Source: Homalodisca vitripennis (lineage: Eukaryota > Arthropoda > Insecta > Hemiptera > Cicadellidae). From it: DNA of 64,000 nt. The stretch spans positions 127,756,001 through 127,820,000 of the forward strand of contig NC_060211.1 of the NCBI RefSeq assembly GCF_021130785.1, in the 5' to 3' direction. The notes under the pieces were generated by a model. It made no database searches and was not told the origin of the DNA. It was given only the letters and a program-made list of their open reading frames with translations. Shown here one piece after another: positions 35,529-45,908 of this stretch; position 1 is the stretch's first letter; the number at the start of each line of letters is the position of its first letter. The translations under genes and the position numbers were made by a program.

Positions 35529-36540
35529 CTTTTGATTGCGTGCATCATAGGACACTGTTGCACCAGCTGTGGACAAGTGGTATTCGGGATCTGCCGCACG
35601 ATTGGTTCTCGTCTTATTTGAAAGATAGAGAGCAGCGCGTGCAGATTGCGAGAGTCTTGTCAGGCAAAGTCAAAATTTCTTACGGTATGCCACAGGGATC
35701 AATATTAGGGTCATTACTTTTTTTCAATTACGTCAACAGATTGAACTCATAGATTCAGAATGGAAAAATGATTTAATATACTGACGATACGACTCTATGT
35801 ATCAGATCAAATCAAAAAGCGAACTTAAAGTGGAGTAACTCATTGAATTGAATTCATGCGTCGAGTATTTTTCCAGAATCAGTTTGAAAACAAACAGTTC
35901 AAAATTAAACGTCATGAATATTTGCCTTCTGCAATAACAAGAGTAAGATCTTCGACCCGCGATGATGGTGGCTAGAAGAAGCAGAATCCATTAAGTTCTG
36001 TCTAATATACCTTGATTAGGGGCTGACTGGGGCGATCACATTAAATACATATACTGTAAGGTTTTCTCGAGAATTTATGTTCTGCACAATCTTGCAAAAT
36101 GTTATTTTGTGGATGTATTAAAAATGGCCTTTTTGGTCTGACACATCTGCATCTGACATACGGCTTGAGATTATGGGGAAGCTACAGATTTCAAAGAGTT
36201 GACTGATCTCAAAAGAAAGAAAACAATTCTTTCATAACTGAACCCCAGAGAACTTTAGGGAACTTGGATTACTGATCTTGCCCTGTCTCTATATTCTCGA
36301 GGTTGCCCTGTACTGTCGATTAAAGTGCTAATTGTTATGAGGCAGGGATGTGCACCAATATAGTACTAGAGACAGGGACAACTTTCGAGTCAAACAGCAC
36401 AGAATGACAGTTTTCGAACACTTGTCGTCACAAAGTGGAGCCGAATTAATCAATAGACTACCTGAGAGCAAAAAAACTCAATGATACAAAAAAATTCAAA
36501 ACCTAACTAAAGCACTTGCGTTTTAATTGACTGATGGACC
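35529..36540 (+). pseudogene. LINE ORF2 fragment (reverse transcriptase), broken
   Basis: Starts within RT motif 3 ('FDCVHHRTLLHQLWTSG'). It continues through 'LPHDWFSSYLKDREQRVQ' and 'GMPQGSILGSLLF' to a stop at 35752, then 'YTDDTTLCIRS', where copy A has 'YADDTTLCIRA' (Ala changed to Thr). C-terminal stretches 'LPCLYILEV', 'QYSTRDRDNF'-like and 'INRLPESK'-like pieces match copy A up to about 36490. Many stops and frameshifts. Direct homologue of the 41115-42977 frame. Confidence 0.85.
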
Positions 36541-36854
36541 GCTGGTATGTTTTTTTTAATTAACGGCAACCACGAAACAACCGGTTCTAAAACATAAAAG
36601 TATTGTATTGCAGTGTTTACCTTGACAAACATGATTTATCTGATGTAGTCCTCTATTTAATTAGTTACGTTGAGGCATGCCATGCAATATTGTAATTGTT
36701 TTACGCAATAAAGAATTTGATTAGTCTATTATTATTTTTTTCAACACACTAATAATAATTATTATTTTTAGTTTGTTAACATGACTCTGGTAGTAGGTAC
36801 TTCATTAGGTGCAGTCACGTTCACTGAGACATATTCAGGTAATTAAAAATTATG

Positions 36855-37665
36855 GTTGCCTGTAAAGTCGGTTTTACGGGCGAAGATTTTACGTGACAAC
36901 GTCTTTTTCTCGGTAGAATATTTATTGATATGAATATTATTAAATTGCACAATAGGAACAAGGAATTGAATGAAAATAAGAATTGCACAAATTTTAACTA
37001 TAGAAATATATTTTGTTTACTAAAACATTGTACATAATTTGAAATTAATTAAAATTTGTTATTGTAAATGGTAAAGTTGAATAAAACATTTACTAAAATT
37101 GGAATTTGAAATTCTTGCTAAACACAGTTAAATTCTAACTCCGCGCGTGGTGATTGGTCGGTTTAGTTCGTTTGTTTGGTCGCACTGTTATGACAGGTTA
37201 GAGGTTATAATTTGTTATTTTAAATGTTTGACTAGCAATACGCGCTGTTTCTTCTCAATCGACTGAATTACGATTGATTGCAGAGTGATTTAAACTAATA
37301 ATTTACTTAACACTATCAACATTTGTCAATAGTATGACATAACCTATAAACTCAGTTTCTCAACTTTTGTGTCAATCTAACAATTAATCAATCATTCATA
37401 GTTTACGATAATGAAATATCAGTGTACAATTATTTACCTTTATTGTTGTAGTTGTTGTAAATGACGAATCTAAGCACTCCACATTTTCACGAATAAACAT
37501 AGTTATCTGCATAGTTATCTGCTTTATCCCGTGCGGATCCCGTGCGGCGGACCCACTGGACGGGCATCGTAACGTTACCGGGCGTTACACTTTTTCATGA
37601 GTGACTCCGAGCCGCAACCTAATTTAAGACGTTGTCACGTCAAAAAGCGTTTAATAATAAACAGT
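36855..37665. mobile_element. Candidate non-autonomous element with inverted ends
   Basis: Both ends carry an inverted motif: 'tttacgtgacaacgtctttt' at about 36889 and the complement of 'aagacgttgtcacgtcaaaa' at about 37627. 'GTGACAACGTCTT' is shared exactly. The right side is CpG-rich ('cccgtgcggatcccgtgcgg', 'gtaacgttaccgggcgttac'). Outside the motif the arms do not pair well, so element status is tentative. Confidence 0.35.
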
Positions 37666-37959
37666 AAATTTATAAAATATGTTATCCAATGTTGGCCTTA
37701 TTACAAAACAAATTGTACAGAGATTATCTAAGTTTTTAGGGATTAAAAGAGATATTTCCTTTTTCATCAATAGAAATTTTAAAGACGTTGGAAAATGTCC
37801 TTTATACCTAACCAATAAATACTCTATACAATAATATGGTTAATATATTATTTTAAAATAAAAAATATCAGCTGTTAATTTTTTATCTATAAAGTATGTA
37901 TTACTTATTACAATTAATTGTATAGGCAAACCTGCAATTTTCTAAATGATTTGCAACAA

Positions 37960-38720
37960 TAAATTGAAACGAACGCTTAAAAATGTTCACCTTCAAATTG
38001 AATACAAAGATTACACGGTTTATCAAGAAATTTGTAGACCTCAGGAATGATTTTGTACTAATTTTGGATTTTATTGGAGGTATAAACTATCCACTCCAAC
38101 AGTTGTTACCTGGTGGTAAATCTGGTTGCCTGTAAAAATGTGGTTTTAAATAACCCAAAAAATAAGACTAAAAAGGATTAATGTCAGGTAACCTCGCAGG
38201 TCAGGGAGATTGGTCCTGAATTATATTTAAATTGTTTGTTGTTCATAAATAATCTGCAACAAATTTTTGGTTCTGGAGTGGAGCGCCATTATTTTTATAC
38301 CACTTTCTTTTTAGAAAAGCGAGTTCTTCAGCTGTGTATTACCTTCATATTTCTATAGCAGTTCATGTACAATGGCCTATTAAACATCATTTATTATTCT
38401 ATGATGAGAAACAAATATTTGATATTTCCAATCTAAAGGTGAACGATTTTGTTGAAATCGATTAGGCCTAAAACTGGTATTTGATTGACCAGTTGCGTGT
38501 GTTATGGGTATTATTCAGGTTGATTTATATCTCCTCTAAATTGAACTTCATCGCTCAAGAATACTGCGGACACAAAGTTTGCATAGTCCCGAAGTAGAAC
38601 AAGCAATCATCTATAAAAGAGAGAGTTTTTCATGATCTCCTTAATGAAGGTCTTGAATAGAGAATGGGTGATATATTTCACGATATAAAGTTTTTCAAAG
38701 TTACATGGAAGCCCTCGCTG
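37960..38720 (-). pseudogene. Mariner-type transposase fossil
   Basis: On the minus strand, in alternating frames: 'HPFSIQDLH' (about 38670), 'FLSDEVQFRGDINQP' with the first acid (about 38550), 'NNGAPLQNQKFVADYL' where the family has 'QDGAPPH' so the second acid is lost (about 38280), 'ARLPDINPF.SYFLGYLK', the decayed third block near 38160, and the C-terminal 'CNLCIQFEGEHF' near 37995. The order and motifs match DUF4817-type mariner transposases such as the 6488-7608 one, but with far heavier decay. Element ends not found. Confidence 0.65.
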
Positions 38721-38763
38721 GTGAAGTGTAAAGCTCGAAGAACACTAGTATTTGGAAAAATAA

Positions 38764-38900
38764 TAGGACTTCGGACATTTACCACATATACATTTATATA
38801 TTTGTAAACATATAACGATGGCAAATGTCCGAAATCGTATTACATTTTAAACCTTCCACCGTCATTAACAAACTTTAAACTAAGAACTAATATTTGAATT
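38764..38900. repeat. Inverted-repeat segment of dispersed repeat D
   Basis: 'ttcggacatttaccacatat' pairs with the complement of 'gatggcaaatgtccgaaatc', giving an imperfect stem of about 30 bp near 38766-38840. The right half and following 'attaacaaactttaaac' are shared with 25965-26035. Confidence 0.5.
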
Positions 38901-40627
38901 TTCACTTGCAAGAAGTATGAACTTCCTTCTTCTTTAACAGCATGATGATTAGGGCAAGTTCAATTTATTTCAAAGCAATGTATCCGGACTCACTGCTATC
39001 GAGATGTTCTACTAAACACGTTTATTGATGGTTGACGACAAAATGTAGGCCTATAGCTCATTCTATACTCAGCAGCAACTGTAGAAGTATTGTTCACAAC
39101 TTCCTACTGTTGTATAGTTATAACATCCATCCTGTTAGTTAATCTATTAACAAAAAAATTATAAAAAATAATAACACAACTGTTTAAAAATTTGTTGAAA
39201 AATACACTCCAAACTAAACAAAATGCCTTAATATTAATGATATGATCGGATAGTAACATTATATAAAAAATTTCTAACATTTTAAATTTTCTTAACCTAC
39301 TCATTGCTTTTCCAATCATAGATACGTTTATTTACTCATAAGCAATAACTCAATAAATATTTGGAAATATTTCGACAAAGTTATTTATTTATTAAGTATT
39401 AATCTTCAGTTTATAAAACAATCCAGGACGAGCGATTACAGTGAAATACTCTAGATGCACTCATTGTCGGACCAAGGAAGTGCTGTTATCTAGTGGAAAA
39501 CGCCAGAACTACTTGAGCTACGCGTGGTTGTAGAAATACTTCTTGCACAATATTACGGCAGAGAACAGAATAAAACAGGGACAATATATACGTAATGCTA
39601 CATCAGTACCACACTCACGCAATCGCTATGAACGTAATTATACGTCAAAAACCGTGAAGAGTTTAAGAAAAACGCAAGGGACGTGTTTAAAAAAACAATA
39701 TACATTATTCAAAGACACATTGACTATTTTGTAAATTTGTATAACAACTTTAAAAAAAAATGTCAGTGCACATTATATCTAAGGAATAAAGGATGTTATT
39801 TGGTAACGAACATTAGCGAATTTAACAAAACCCAAACGCGAGTTACACAACAAAGTTTTGAGGATATGTTCATAAAATATTTATAACGTTGTTACTGAAA
39901 AGCATTAATTAACATTGTTAAATACCGTATCAATTTTAATGTATTAATATATATAACAATTATACTATTAAGGTAGTTTTGAGCAGGCGATGCGGATTAG
40001 AATTTATTTTTTGTATTCAGAAATATACTTCAGCCTATGGGATTATTTCATGGAGTTATAATAATCATTTCTATCCAAGACCTCCTAAGGCCACTCTGTA
40101 CCATCATAAATAAGTTTTTATTGTTTGTTGGAAAATCCACATTGAATCACTGAGTTAGCTCAAATGACTGAGTGTCTGAGAATATCAATAATACACAACT
40201 ATACTGTATATTTTTATACTGAAACTTAAGCGGTTTGATTTTAAATGTATGGTTACGATTATGGCTTTTCCTAAGATCGTAATTCTTAATTGCACTCTTA
40301 TCGTGGCAGAGACTCAATAATCGACACCACAGTACTGGGTCAACAACTAAGTGACATTGAAGCCTGCTTATCAATTGTTGTTATCTATGTGATAAGAGAA
40401 CCAATCCCTTCCTGCCTTCCTCAATCAAAGCTTCCACTCTGCGCTGGTGCTAGATAACACAGTTATAGATATTGACCTACTCAGAGTTATATTGTAGAAT
40501 ATGAAATGACATTTCATTATAAAAATGAAAAAAAAGATTACGAACCTACAGATTGAAAAAGGGGAGTATGTTTCTATCTTTCCTTTTTCAGCCAATTTTC
40601 AAGATTTATATTCTAGTTAGTATAAGT
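38901..40627. other. Unannotated stretch
   Basis: AT-rich with no supportable gene. Short frames at 39104, 39543, 39683 and 40147 lack motifs. Confidence 0.5.
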
Positions 40628-40629
40628 AT

Positions 40630-40906
40630 ACAGGGTGTTCAGAAAAGGATGTCACAAACTTCAGTGGACGACAGTACTCAGATTTCAAACAAAATGTGTC
40701 GTTTAGCCAACCACAAAGTAATCGGGATCTTGTAAAGTTTTTATAACTAATAATGTTTTTTGTTTATATGATTTCAAAAGTTTCAACAGGCTCAATTTTG
40801 TTAATGTTAAAACAAATCACATAATAATGTATTTGAAATTTGCTCGTACTCATCATAATCTATGTGAAAAGTTTATTATCTGTATCTTTACTAGTTCTAG
40901 AGATAA
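40630..40906 (+). mobile_element. Truncated 'cagggtgttc'-end element
   Basis: 'acagggtgttcagaaaagga' at about 40630, preceded by TA, resembles the terminus of the 2138-3012 element. No matching right end is visible before the LINE tail at 40907, so it is truncated or the LINE landed in it. Interior not recognised. Confidence 0.35.
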
Positions 40907-40908
40907 AA

Positions 40909-40926
40909 ATAATAATAATAATAATA
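40909..40926. repeat. (ATA)n tail of LINE copy A
   Basis: Six trinucleotide units marking the 3' terminus of the minus-strand LINE. Confidence 0.8.
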
Positions 40927-41114
40927 TCACTTTATTGCGGTAACAATTATACAATTGCATACAAACGTCATAAATAAATATTTAAATAATAAAAAGGTAG
41001 GACTACACTTCATTCACTCACGCACACAGTCACATGTTTCTCTCCTTCGCTCTCATCTTCATTCTCACCAGACAATCCTGCCACTGCCACACCAAAACCA
41101 GAGGATTTATTGTG

Positions 41115-42977
41115 TTAGTTTTGAATTTCGTCCCAGCGGCTCTCCATAAACTCGTCAACTGAGTAAAACCCCCTCGACACCAAAAGTTGTCTTAGTCGAG
41201 TTTTAAATTTTTTTTGGTCATTCAATTGTTTGATCTCTTCAGGGAGCTTATTGATTAGCTTGACACCAACCTCAGACGGCAAACGTTCGAATGCTGCAGT
41301 TCTGTGTTGTTGAACGCGGAAGTTGTCCCTGCCTCTAGTCCCATACTGGTGAACGTCCCTGCCTTGAACCAAGTTACACTTAGAACGGCAGTACAGGACA
41401 ACCTCCAGGATATAGAGACAGGGCAAAGTCAGCAATCCAAGCTCCCTGAAGGTGTTTTTGCATGAATCTCTGAAGTTCAATTTTGAAATGATTCGGACAG
41501 CTTTCTTTTGACTTCTAAATACACGTTCGAATTTGTATTTAGAACAGTTGCCCCACAGTCTCAAACCGTATGTCAGATGTGGATATACCAAGCCAAAGTA
41601 GGCCGTTCTTAGTATATACAAAGAGCAGAATTTTGCAAGGTTCCGTAAGACATAAATGCCTGAGGAAACCTTTGAACAAATGCTGTCAATGTGATCGTCC
41701 CAAGTCAGCCCTCGATCTAGGTGCATTCCGAGGAACTTGGTGGAATCAGTTTCTTCTATTAGAACATCATCCGCCATCACGGTAGCGAAGTTGTCAGGTT
41801 CTTGCTGCCGAAGAAAAAAATTGCCGACGCTTGATTTGGAACTGTTGGCCCTCAGATTTAGTGTTGAAAAATACTGAATATATGAATTCAGTTCTAAAAA
41901 TGAGTTGATTTCTAATTCATCTTTTGTTTTTGCTCTGATGCAGAGAGTTGTATCGTCAGCATACTGAACCATCTTCCCCGTAAGGATCGATGAGTTCAAT
42001 CTGTTGACGTACACAAGGAAAAGGACAGGTCCAAGGATAGATCCCTGTGGGACACCATGAGTCATTTGAACCTTTCCTGACAGGGTATTCGCAATCTGCA
42101 CACAATGGCTTCTATCCCTGAGGTAAGACGAGATCAATTCGTGCGGCAGACCTCGAACACCGCATGTCGTCAATTGGTACATCAGTGTTTCGTGATGTAC
42201 ACAGTCGAATGCTTTAGAGACGTCTAGAAATATGCTTAGCACAGGTTCTCTTCTCTCCAGGCCATCGACAACTGTATCGATTAGGTCTGTGATCGCATCG
42301 ATTGTGGATTTGTTTTTTCTGAAACCGAATTGTTCGGAACAGAGGATTTCAAAACGATCAAAAAAATTTTCAAATCTGACAAGAAAAATCTTTTTAAGAA
42401 CTTTGCTCATGACTGGGAGGATTGAAATTGGACGATAGTTGCTTGCAAGGCAAGGATGGTCTTTTTTGAAAATGGGTGTGACTTTCGCAGATTTCAAAAG
42501 GGAGGGAAAAATGCCTTGTGCGAAAGACAAGTTGATCAAATTTGTGAGTGGAGCCAAAATATGCTTAGAGCAACGTTTGAGCAGCCACACAGACATGCCT
42601 TTGATGTCACATGATTTTTTTGGTTTTAATACCTGTATCACGCGGGCCACCTCTTCCTCACTCACAGGAGACAGTGCCATGGATGAGACCGGTCCCATCG
42701 ATGACACTTCGCTGCAATTGAGGCCTTTGAATGATGGGTCAAGTGATGCAACAGATGAAAAAAAATTGAATTCACTTGCCACTTTAGAGGTATCTGAAAT
42801 AATTTCGTCCTGGATTTTGAGCTTTGGAATTTGGAAATTTTTTGAGCAATTTGGCTGTGTTGTTACATTTTTAATAATGCCCCAAGCAGTTTTGGAAAAG
42901 TTTTCGCAATATTTCAATTTTGTATCAATTTCACGTGCTTTTGCATATTTTATTGTTTTCCGATATTTGCTCTTCAA
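41115..42977 (-). CDS. LINE ORF2, intact reverse transcriptase portion (620 aa)
   Basis: Encodes the RT part of a non-LTR retrotransposon polyprotein, which copies element RNA into DNA at a nicked target. RT landmarks: 'NYRPIS' (residues 180-185), 'GFRKNKSTIDA' (218-228), 'LDVSKAFDCVHH' (251-262, catalytic Asp 252), 'GVPQGSILGP' (308-317), 'QYADDTTLCI' (338-347, catalytic Asp 341 and 342) and 'TKFLGMHLD' (413-421, thumb side). All catalytic residues are present. The C-terminal 130 residues after 'PHLTYGLRLWG' are typical of this LINE group, and no RNase H is visible. The ATG at 42977 is only the first Met of the open stretch. The true ORF2 began upstream with the endonuclease, which is frameshifted, so the copy cannot make a full protein. 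Confidence 0.9.
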   Translation of the reverse strand: MKSKYRKTIKYAKAREIDTKLKYCENFSKTAWGIIKNVTTQPNCSKNFQIPKLKIQDEIISDTSKVASEFNFFSSVASLDPSFKGLNCSEVSSMGPVSSMALSPVSEEEVARVIQVLKPKKSCDIKGMSVWLLKRCSKHILAPLTNLINLSFAQGIFPSLLKSAKVTPIFKKDHPCLASNYRPISILPVMSKVLKKIFLVRFENFFDRFEILCSEQFGFRKNKSTIDAITDLIDTVVDGLERREPVLSIFLDVSKAFDCVHHETLMYQLTTCGVRGLPHELISSYLRDRSHCVQIANTLSGKVQMTHGVPQGSILGPVLFLVYVNRLNSSILTGKMVQYADDTTLCIRAKTKDELEINSFLELNSYIQYFSTLNLRANSSKSSVGNFFLRQQEPDNFATVMADDVLIEETDSTKFLGMHLDRGLTWDDHIDSICSKVSSGIYVLRNLAKFCSLYILRTAYFGLVYPHLTYGLRLWGNCSKYKFERVFRSQKKAVRIISKLNFRDSCKNTFRELGLLTLPCLYILEVVLYCRSKCNLVQGRDVHQYGTRGRDNFRVQQHRTAAFERLPSEVGVKLINKLPEEIKQLNDQKKFKTRLRQLLVSRGFYSVDEFMESRWDEIQN

Positions 42978-43995
42978 ATTTCTAAAAAAGTTTTAAATTG
43001 TTAATTTTCGGTGCTAATGTAAATCGAATGGTAAAATTTTAGCCGCTCTCGTAATTCTAAAATTTCCTTCGTCACCCAAGAATTTTGTTTTGCTTGTTTT
43101 CGTTCTTTGAAAGGACAAGTTACATTTAAGTGATAAAAAAAAATTATGAAACGCGGTGTAAGCTTCATCTACGCTTTCAAGATTGTCTAAAAACGACCAG
43201 GACTCATTTTTTAAAAACGTATTCAAAAGGGCAGTGTTTTCCGAGCTAATGTCTCTTTTGATTTTGGATGACGGGTGTTCAATTTCTGGCTGAAAGTTAC
43301 TGATTGAAACATTGCATTGAAAACAGTGACTGACGCGTTTGGAATGTTTGTGATGACGTTGTCGATGGCTTTACTCGATGTGGCGGTCACTCGTGTTGGC
43401 GTGTTTACTGATCAGATCAATCCGAAAGAATTTAGGATGTCGCGTAGCCGCTGGGTCAGGGGGTTGGTGTGGTCTAAGACATCATTGTTAAAGTCGCCAG
43501 TTATGATAAACTTGGACGACTTTAAACCGATATAAGCCAATAATTGTAATTTTGTCATCAGAATTTAGGTCGATTTTTATTCCATCCACTTCAAAATCTA
43601 AATCACAACTGTGAGTTAACTTGTGTGGAAGGAATTATATATCAGATTTTACGAAAATTGCCACACCTCCCCCTTTAAAATGAGTTCGATCGTAAGATGT
43701 TGCCAATTTATAGTTGTCAATCCTGAACAGTCTGACTGTTTCAGGTTTGAAACCGTGTTCAGAAATAACAAAATCGTCAGGATGCAGTTCGCGTGCCATG
43801 AGCGACGGCTCGTCTGCTTTGTTGGTGGCAGTCTGTGCATTTTGATGCACAACCGAGAAAATTTTGGTTGAATTTTGAATTTGTTGGTTTGATGTTTTCT
43901 GTGGAATTTTTGACGCAAATTTTGACGCTCTGGCTCTGATGTGTCTATCCTTCTTTTACATAAAACATATAAAATTAGTTATTTGTATACAAATG
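42978..43995 (-). pseudogene. LINE ORF2 endonuclease and linker, broken
   Basis: APE-type endonuclease of the same element, which nicks the target. 'VHQNAQTATNKADE' (the family's HQNIQSLxNKxDEL block), 'ISEHGFKPETV' with the catalytic-type Glu, and 'GGGVAIFVKSD' precede a TAA stop at about 43635. The frame continues 'DFEVDGIKI..DDKITIIGLYR', then jumps, missing about 20-25 codons, to 'FIITGDFNNDVLDH' (GDFN catalytic block) and 'TPTRVTATSSKAIDNVITNI'. A TGA lies within 'FGLI-SVNTPTR' and a frameshift near 43310 precedes the linker 'ISSENTALLNTFLKNESWSF'. Another shift separates this from the RT frame. Functional loss is certain. Confidence 0.8.
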
Positions 43996-44054
43996 GCGGC
44001 TAGCAACACGACTCATTTTTTCACTAATGTTTACAGGAAATCTTTTGTTTTAAA

Positions 44055-44150
44055 TCAACCTGTGTTCGAGTCCTGGTGGAACAGGTACTTTTTGCGATTC
44101 ACTGTTTATTAAAAACTAAATCTAAGGTTGTCACTTATACAAATGTAATA
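44055..44150 (+). repeat. Partial tRNA-derived SINE-like copy
   Basis: 'gttcgagtcctggtgg' (a B-box-like T-arm) followed by 'tttttgcgattcactg' and an AT-rich body. The tRNA 5' half is missing. The same tail follows the tRNA-like sequence at 44266 ('tttttgcgatgtaacg', 'aaattaaatcaggctattgc'), so both are copies of one short tRNA-headed repeat. Confidence 0.6.
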
Positions 44151-44576
44151 TATGTTAAAAGCCGTTTGACAGGTATTTGGCCTTCCGATCATAGGTTAGT
44201 TTGCATATATAAACACACGTGACAGAAACGGTCAAATACAAAATAATTGATTCGTAAGAGGTAAGGGTTCTGTGGTGTAGAGGTAACATGCTCGCCTGGC
44301 AAGTTAGAGACCCGGGTTCGAATCCTGGCGGTTGTAAGTAGTTTTTGCGATGTAACGTTTAATGAAAATTAAATCAGGCTATTGCCAATTATAAAAATTG
44401 TATACTTATATACATTGCCGGGTGGGTGCGTTACTTCGACACTTCAGGTCCCCATACTATTATTTACGATTCAATTGTTTTATGTTTGACCGTTTCTGTC
44501 ACATATGTGTTTAAATAAGCAAACTAACATATGACCGGAAGGCAAATATCTGTTAAACGACTTTTAACATTTATTA
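44147..44576. repeat. Foldback structure with ~110-bp arms around a tRNA-like loop
   Basis: Left arm 44147-44257 ('tatgttaaaagccgtttgac', 'tgacagaaacggtcaaata', 'aattgattcgtaa') pairs with right arm 44463-44576 with roughly one mismatch per eight bases. The 205-bp loop contains the tRNA-like sequence 44266-44336 and its SINE-type tail. It could be a foldback transposon into which a SINE inserted, or one element with a tRNA-like cargo. Confidence 0.75.
44266..44336 (+). tRNA. tRNA-like sequence (pseudo-tRNA or SINE head), anticodon position GGC
   Basis: 71 nt with A-box 'tggtgtagaggtaacatg' and B-box 'gggttcgaatcc'. The T-arm (CCGGG/CCTGG with TTCGAAT loop) and D-arm (GTGT/ACAT) fold, and the anticodon arm CTCGC/GTTAG has one mismatch around loop CTGGCAA. 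The acceptor is bad: GGTTCTG against CGGTTGT pairs only near the base. The body resembles arthropod tRNA-Gly, but position 34-36 reads GGC (Ala). No intron. Most likely a tRNA-derived SINE head, not a functional gene, because the downstream tail is repeated at 44055-44150. Confidence 0.55.
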
Positions 44577-44908
44577 AATTAGTATACGTGATAGTAGTCT
44601 GATTTAATTATCAATAAATACATACACACGCACAAGCGTAACCATGTATATTTATATATATGGTTTTATCAGTGTTTATAATTTGAAATGTAAAAATAAA
44701 AAAAAAAACAAACATGTAGGCTATTTGTTATTTTTGCTTGTAAAACTTTAACAATATAATAAGTGCCAACTTTCGAAACGTAATTTAATAAACACATTGT
44801 ATGGTTAGTTAAGATAGTTTAATATGGACCCACGCTGACAAGTGTTGTACTTAGCGGGGCCATTGAAATGTAGGCCTATGCTTTTGGAAATAAACCAATT
44901 CAATTCAA
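44577..44908. other. Spacer ending in a LINE/SINE-like 3' tail
   Basis: The last 90 bp ('gcggggccattgaaatgtag', 'ggaaataaaccaattcaatt') look like the 3' end of a plus-strand non-LTR element with an 'attca' tail. The body upstream is not recognisable. Confidence 0.4.
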
Positions 44909-44911
44909 TAT

Positions 44912-44958
<47 letters not shown>

Positions 44959-44967
44959 TATATAATA

Positions 44968-45028
<61 letters not shown>
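44909..45028. repeat. (TA)n microsatellite, about 120 bp
   Basis: Long AT-dinucleotide tract with a few 'aaa' and 'aataata' interruptions, directly after a retroelement-like tail from which it may have grown. Confidence 0.95.
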
Positions 45029-45354
45029 GCAGGTACTTATATAACTTACATTAAATGGTATGTATACAATATATGATATAGGCTATATTGTAAAAAAGCA
45101 TAACACAATAATCGACAAACTACAATTAAATAGTTCTCAACTTCTAATTAAGTCTGCCTGGTAAAAACAACCGTTAGAGAACTCAATTAGCCTATCAGTT
45201 CCATTGTTGTACAAGAAGAGGATAAACTAATGGTATTGGCAACACAGGCAATTAGTTTTCAGCGAGGCATGGAGTAATTGGTATCGTCAAAACATTTCCT
45301 TCTCTTTGTTAGTTGATAAAATTCAAATAAACAGAAAAGGATTATGGTTACGGA
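45029..45354. other. Unannotated spacer
   Basis: No feature seen. Confidence 0.5.
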
Positions 45355-45362
45355 TTTATTTT

Positions 45363-45900
45363 GGTAGGTACTTTGCTATTATTAGGAGGGCAGTCTGTCT
45401 CTATGTACTATTGGCTGTTAGGTTATATAATTAGGTGAATTCGTACGTATTTAGAAAAAGTAAAAGTTACAATTTACGATCGATCATGTGATCTGAACTT
45501 GAATTTAGGTACTATTTCGAGGGATGTTTTGATTTTTCCGCCATCAGTGTGGACGCCACCGAAGCCCGTACTGATGGCCAGGGGGACATTCGGTACTTTT
45601 CCGACATCAGGTCACGTTGGACGGTCTGGCACGCGGTCTGAGGTCCGGAAAGTACCGATTGGAAATGCACCTGGTAATCAATCAGTGCTGGCTTCAGTGG
45701 CCCGCACGTCTATACAAATATAGAAAACCTGGAGATAGTACTCAATTTCAGATCACGTTAGCGCTCGTGAAGGTTAACTTTAACTTTAATACTACTAGTA
45801 ACACATTTATGATAACCTAATCTAAACCTACTTATAGCGCGTAGTAACAAGTAGTAGATAGGGACAGAGTGGCCTTCGGATAATAGCAAAGTAGGCTATC
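45363..45900. mobile_element. Foldback/MITE element, copy 2, with 8-bp target duplication
   Basis: Flanked by perfect 8-mers TTTATTTT (45355-45362 and 45901-45908). The outer arms 'ggtaggtactttgctattat' and the complement of 'ataatagcaaagtaggctat' pair. Inner arms around 45475-45530 and 45720-45785 pair too ('atgtgatctgaa' with 'ttcagatcacg', 'aggtactat' with 'atagtact'). The centre shares 'ccgaagcccgtactgatggc' and 'ggtacttttccgacatcag' with copy 1 at 14197-14657. An 8-bp duplication points to a hAT- or P-type transposase acting in trans, though the ends do not show the usual hAT CAG. Non-coding. Confidence 0.8.
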
Positions 45901-45908
45901 TTTATTTT

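Larger units (their letters stand above)
32743..36725 (+). mobile_element. CR1-like LINE copy B, rearranged and interrupted
   Basis: Plus-strand non-LTR element of the same family as the 40907-43995 copy. Order: A-rich tract (32743-32769), ORF1 remnant (to about 34035), a short ORF2 linker piece (34065-34272), a PIF/Harbinger block (34273-35528), then ORF2 from mid-RT to its end and a 3' UTR to about 36725. The 3' end 'acgcaataaagaatttga' matches 'ccgcaataaagtga' of copy A. Relative to copy A the endonuclease domain is missing, as are about 800 bp between the linker and 'FDCVHH' of RT. So besides the insertion there were deletions, or two LINE fragments lie side by side. Confidence 0.7.
40907..43995 (-). 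mobile_element. CR1-like LINE copy A, 5'-truncated
   Basis: Minus-strand non-LTR retrotransposon. It has a decayed endonuclease (about 43990-43270), a decayed linker (43270-42980), an intact RT and C-terminal frame (42977-41115), a 3' UTR, and a 3' end 'accgcaataaagtga' followed by (ATT)n, seen on the plus strand as 40909-40926. ORF1 is absent, so the copy is 5'-truncated, as is usual for target-primed insertion. Same family as copy B at 32743-36725. The pairing of that copy's SGNH ORF1 with this ORF2 supports a CR1-group assignment. Confidence 0.8.

Noticed and set aside
42439..42996. 185-codon plus-strand frame
   Set aside because: Antisense to the intact LINE RT frame.
44266..44336. Functional tRNA-Ala or tRNA-Gly gene
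   Set aside because: Acceptor stem does not pair, and the downstream tail is duplicated next door, so a SINE head or pseudo-tRNA is likelier.
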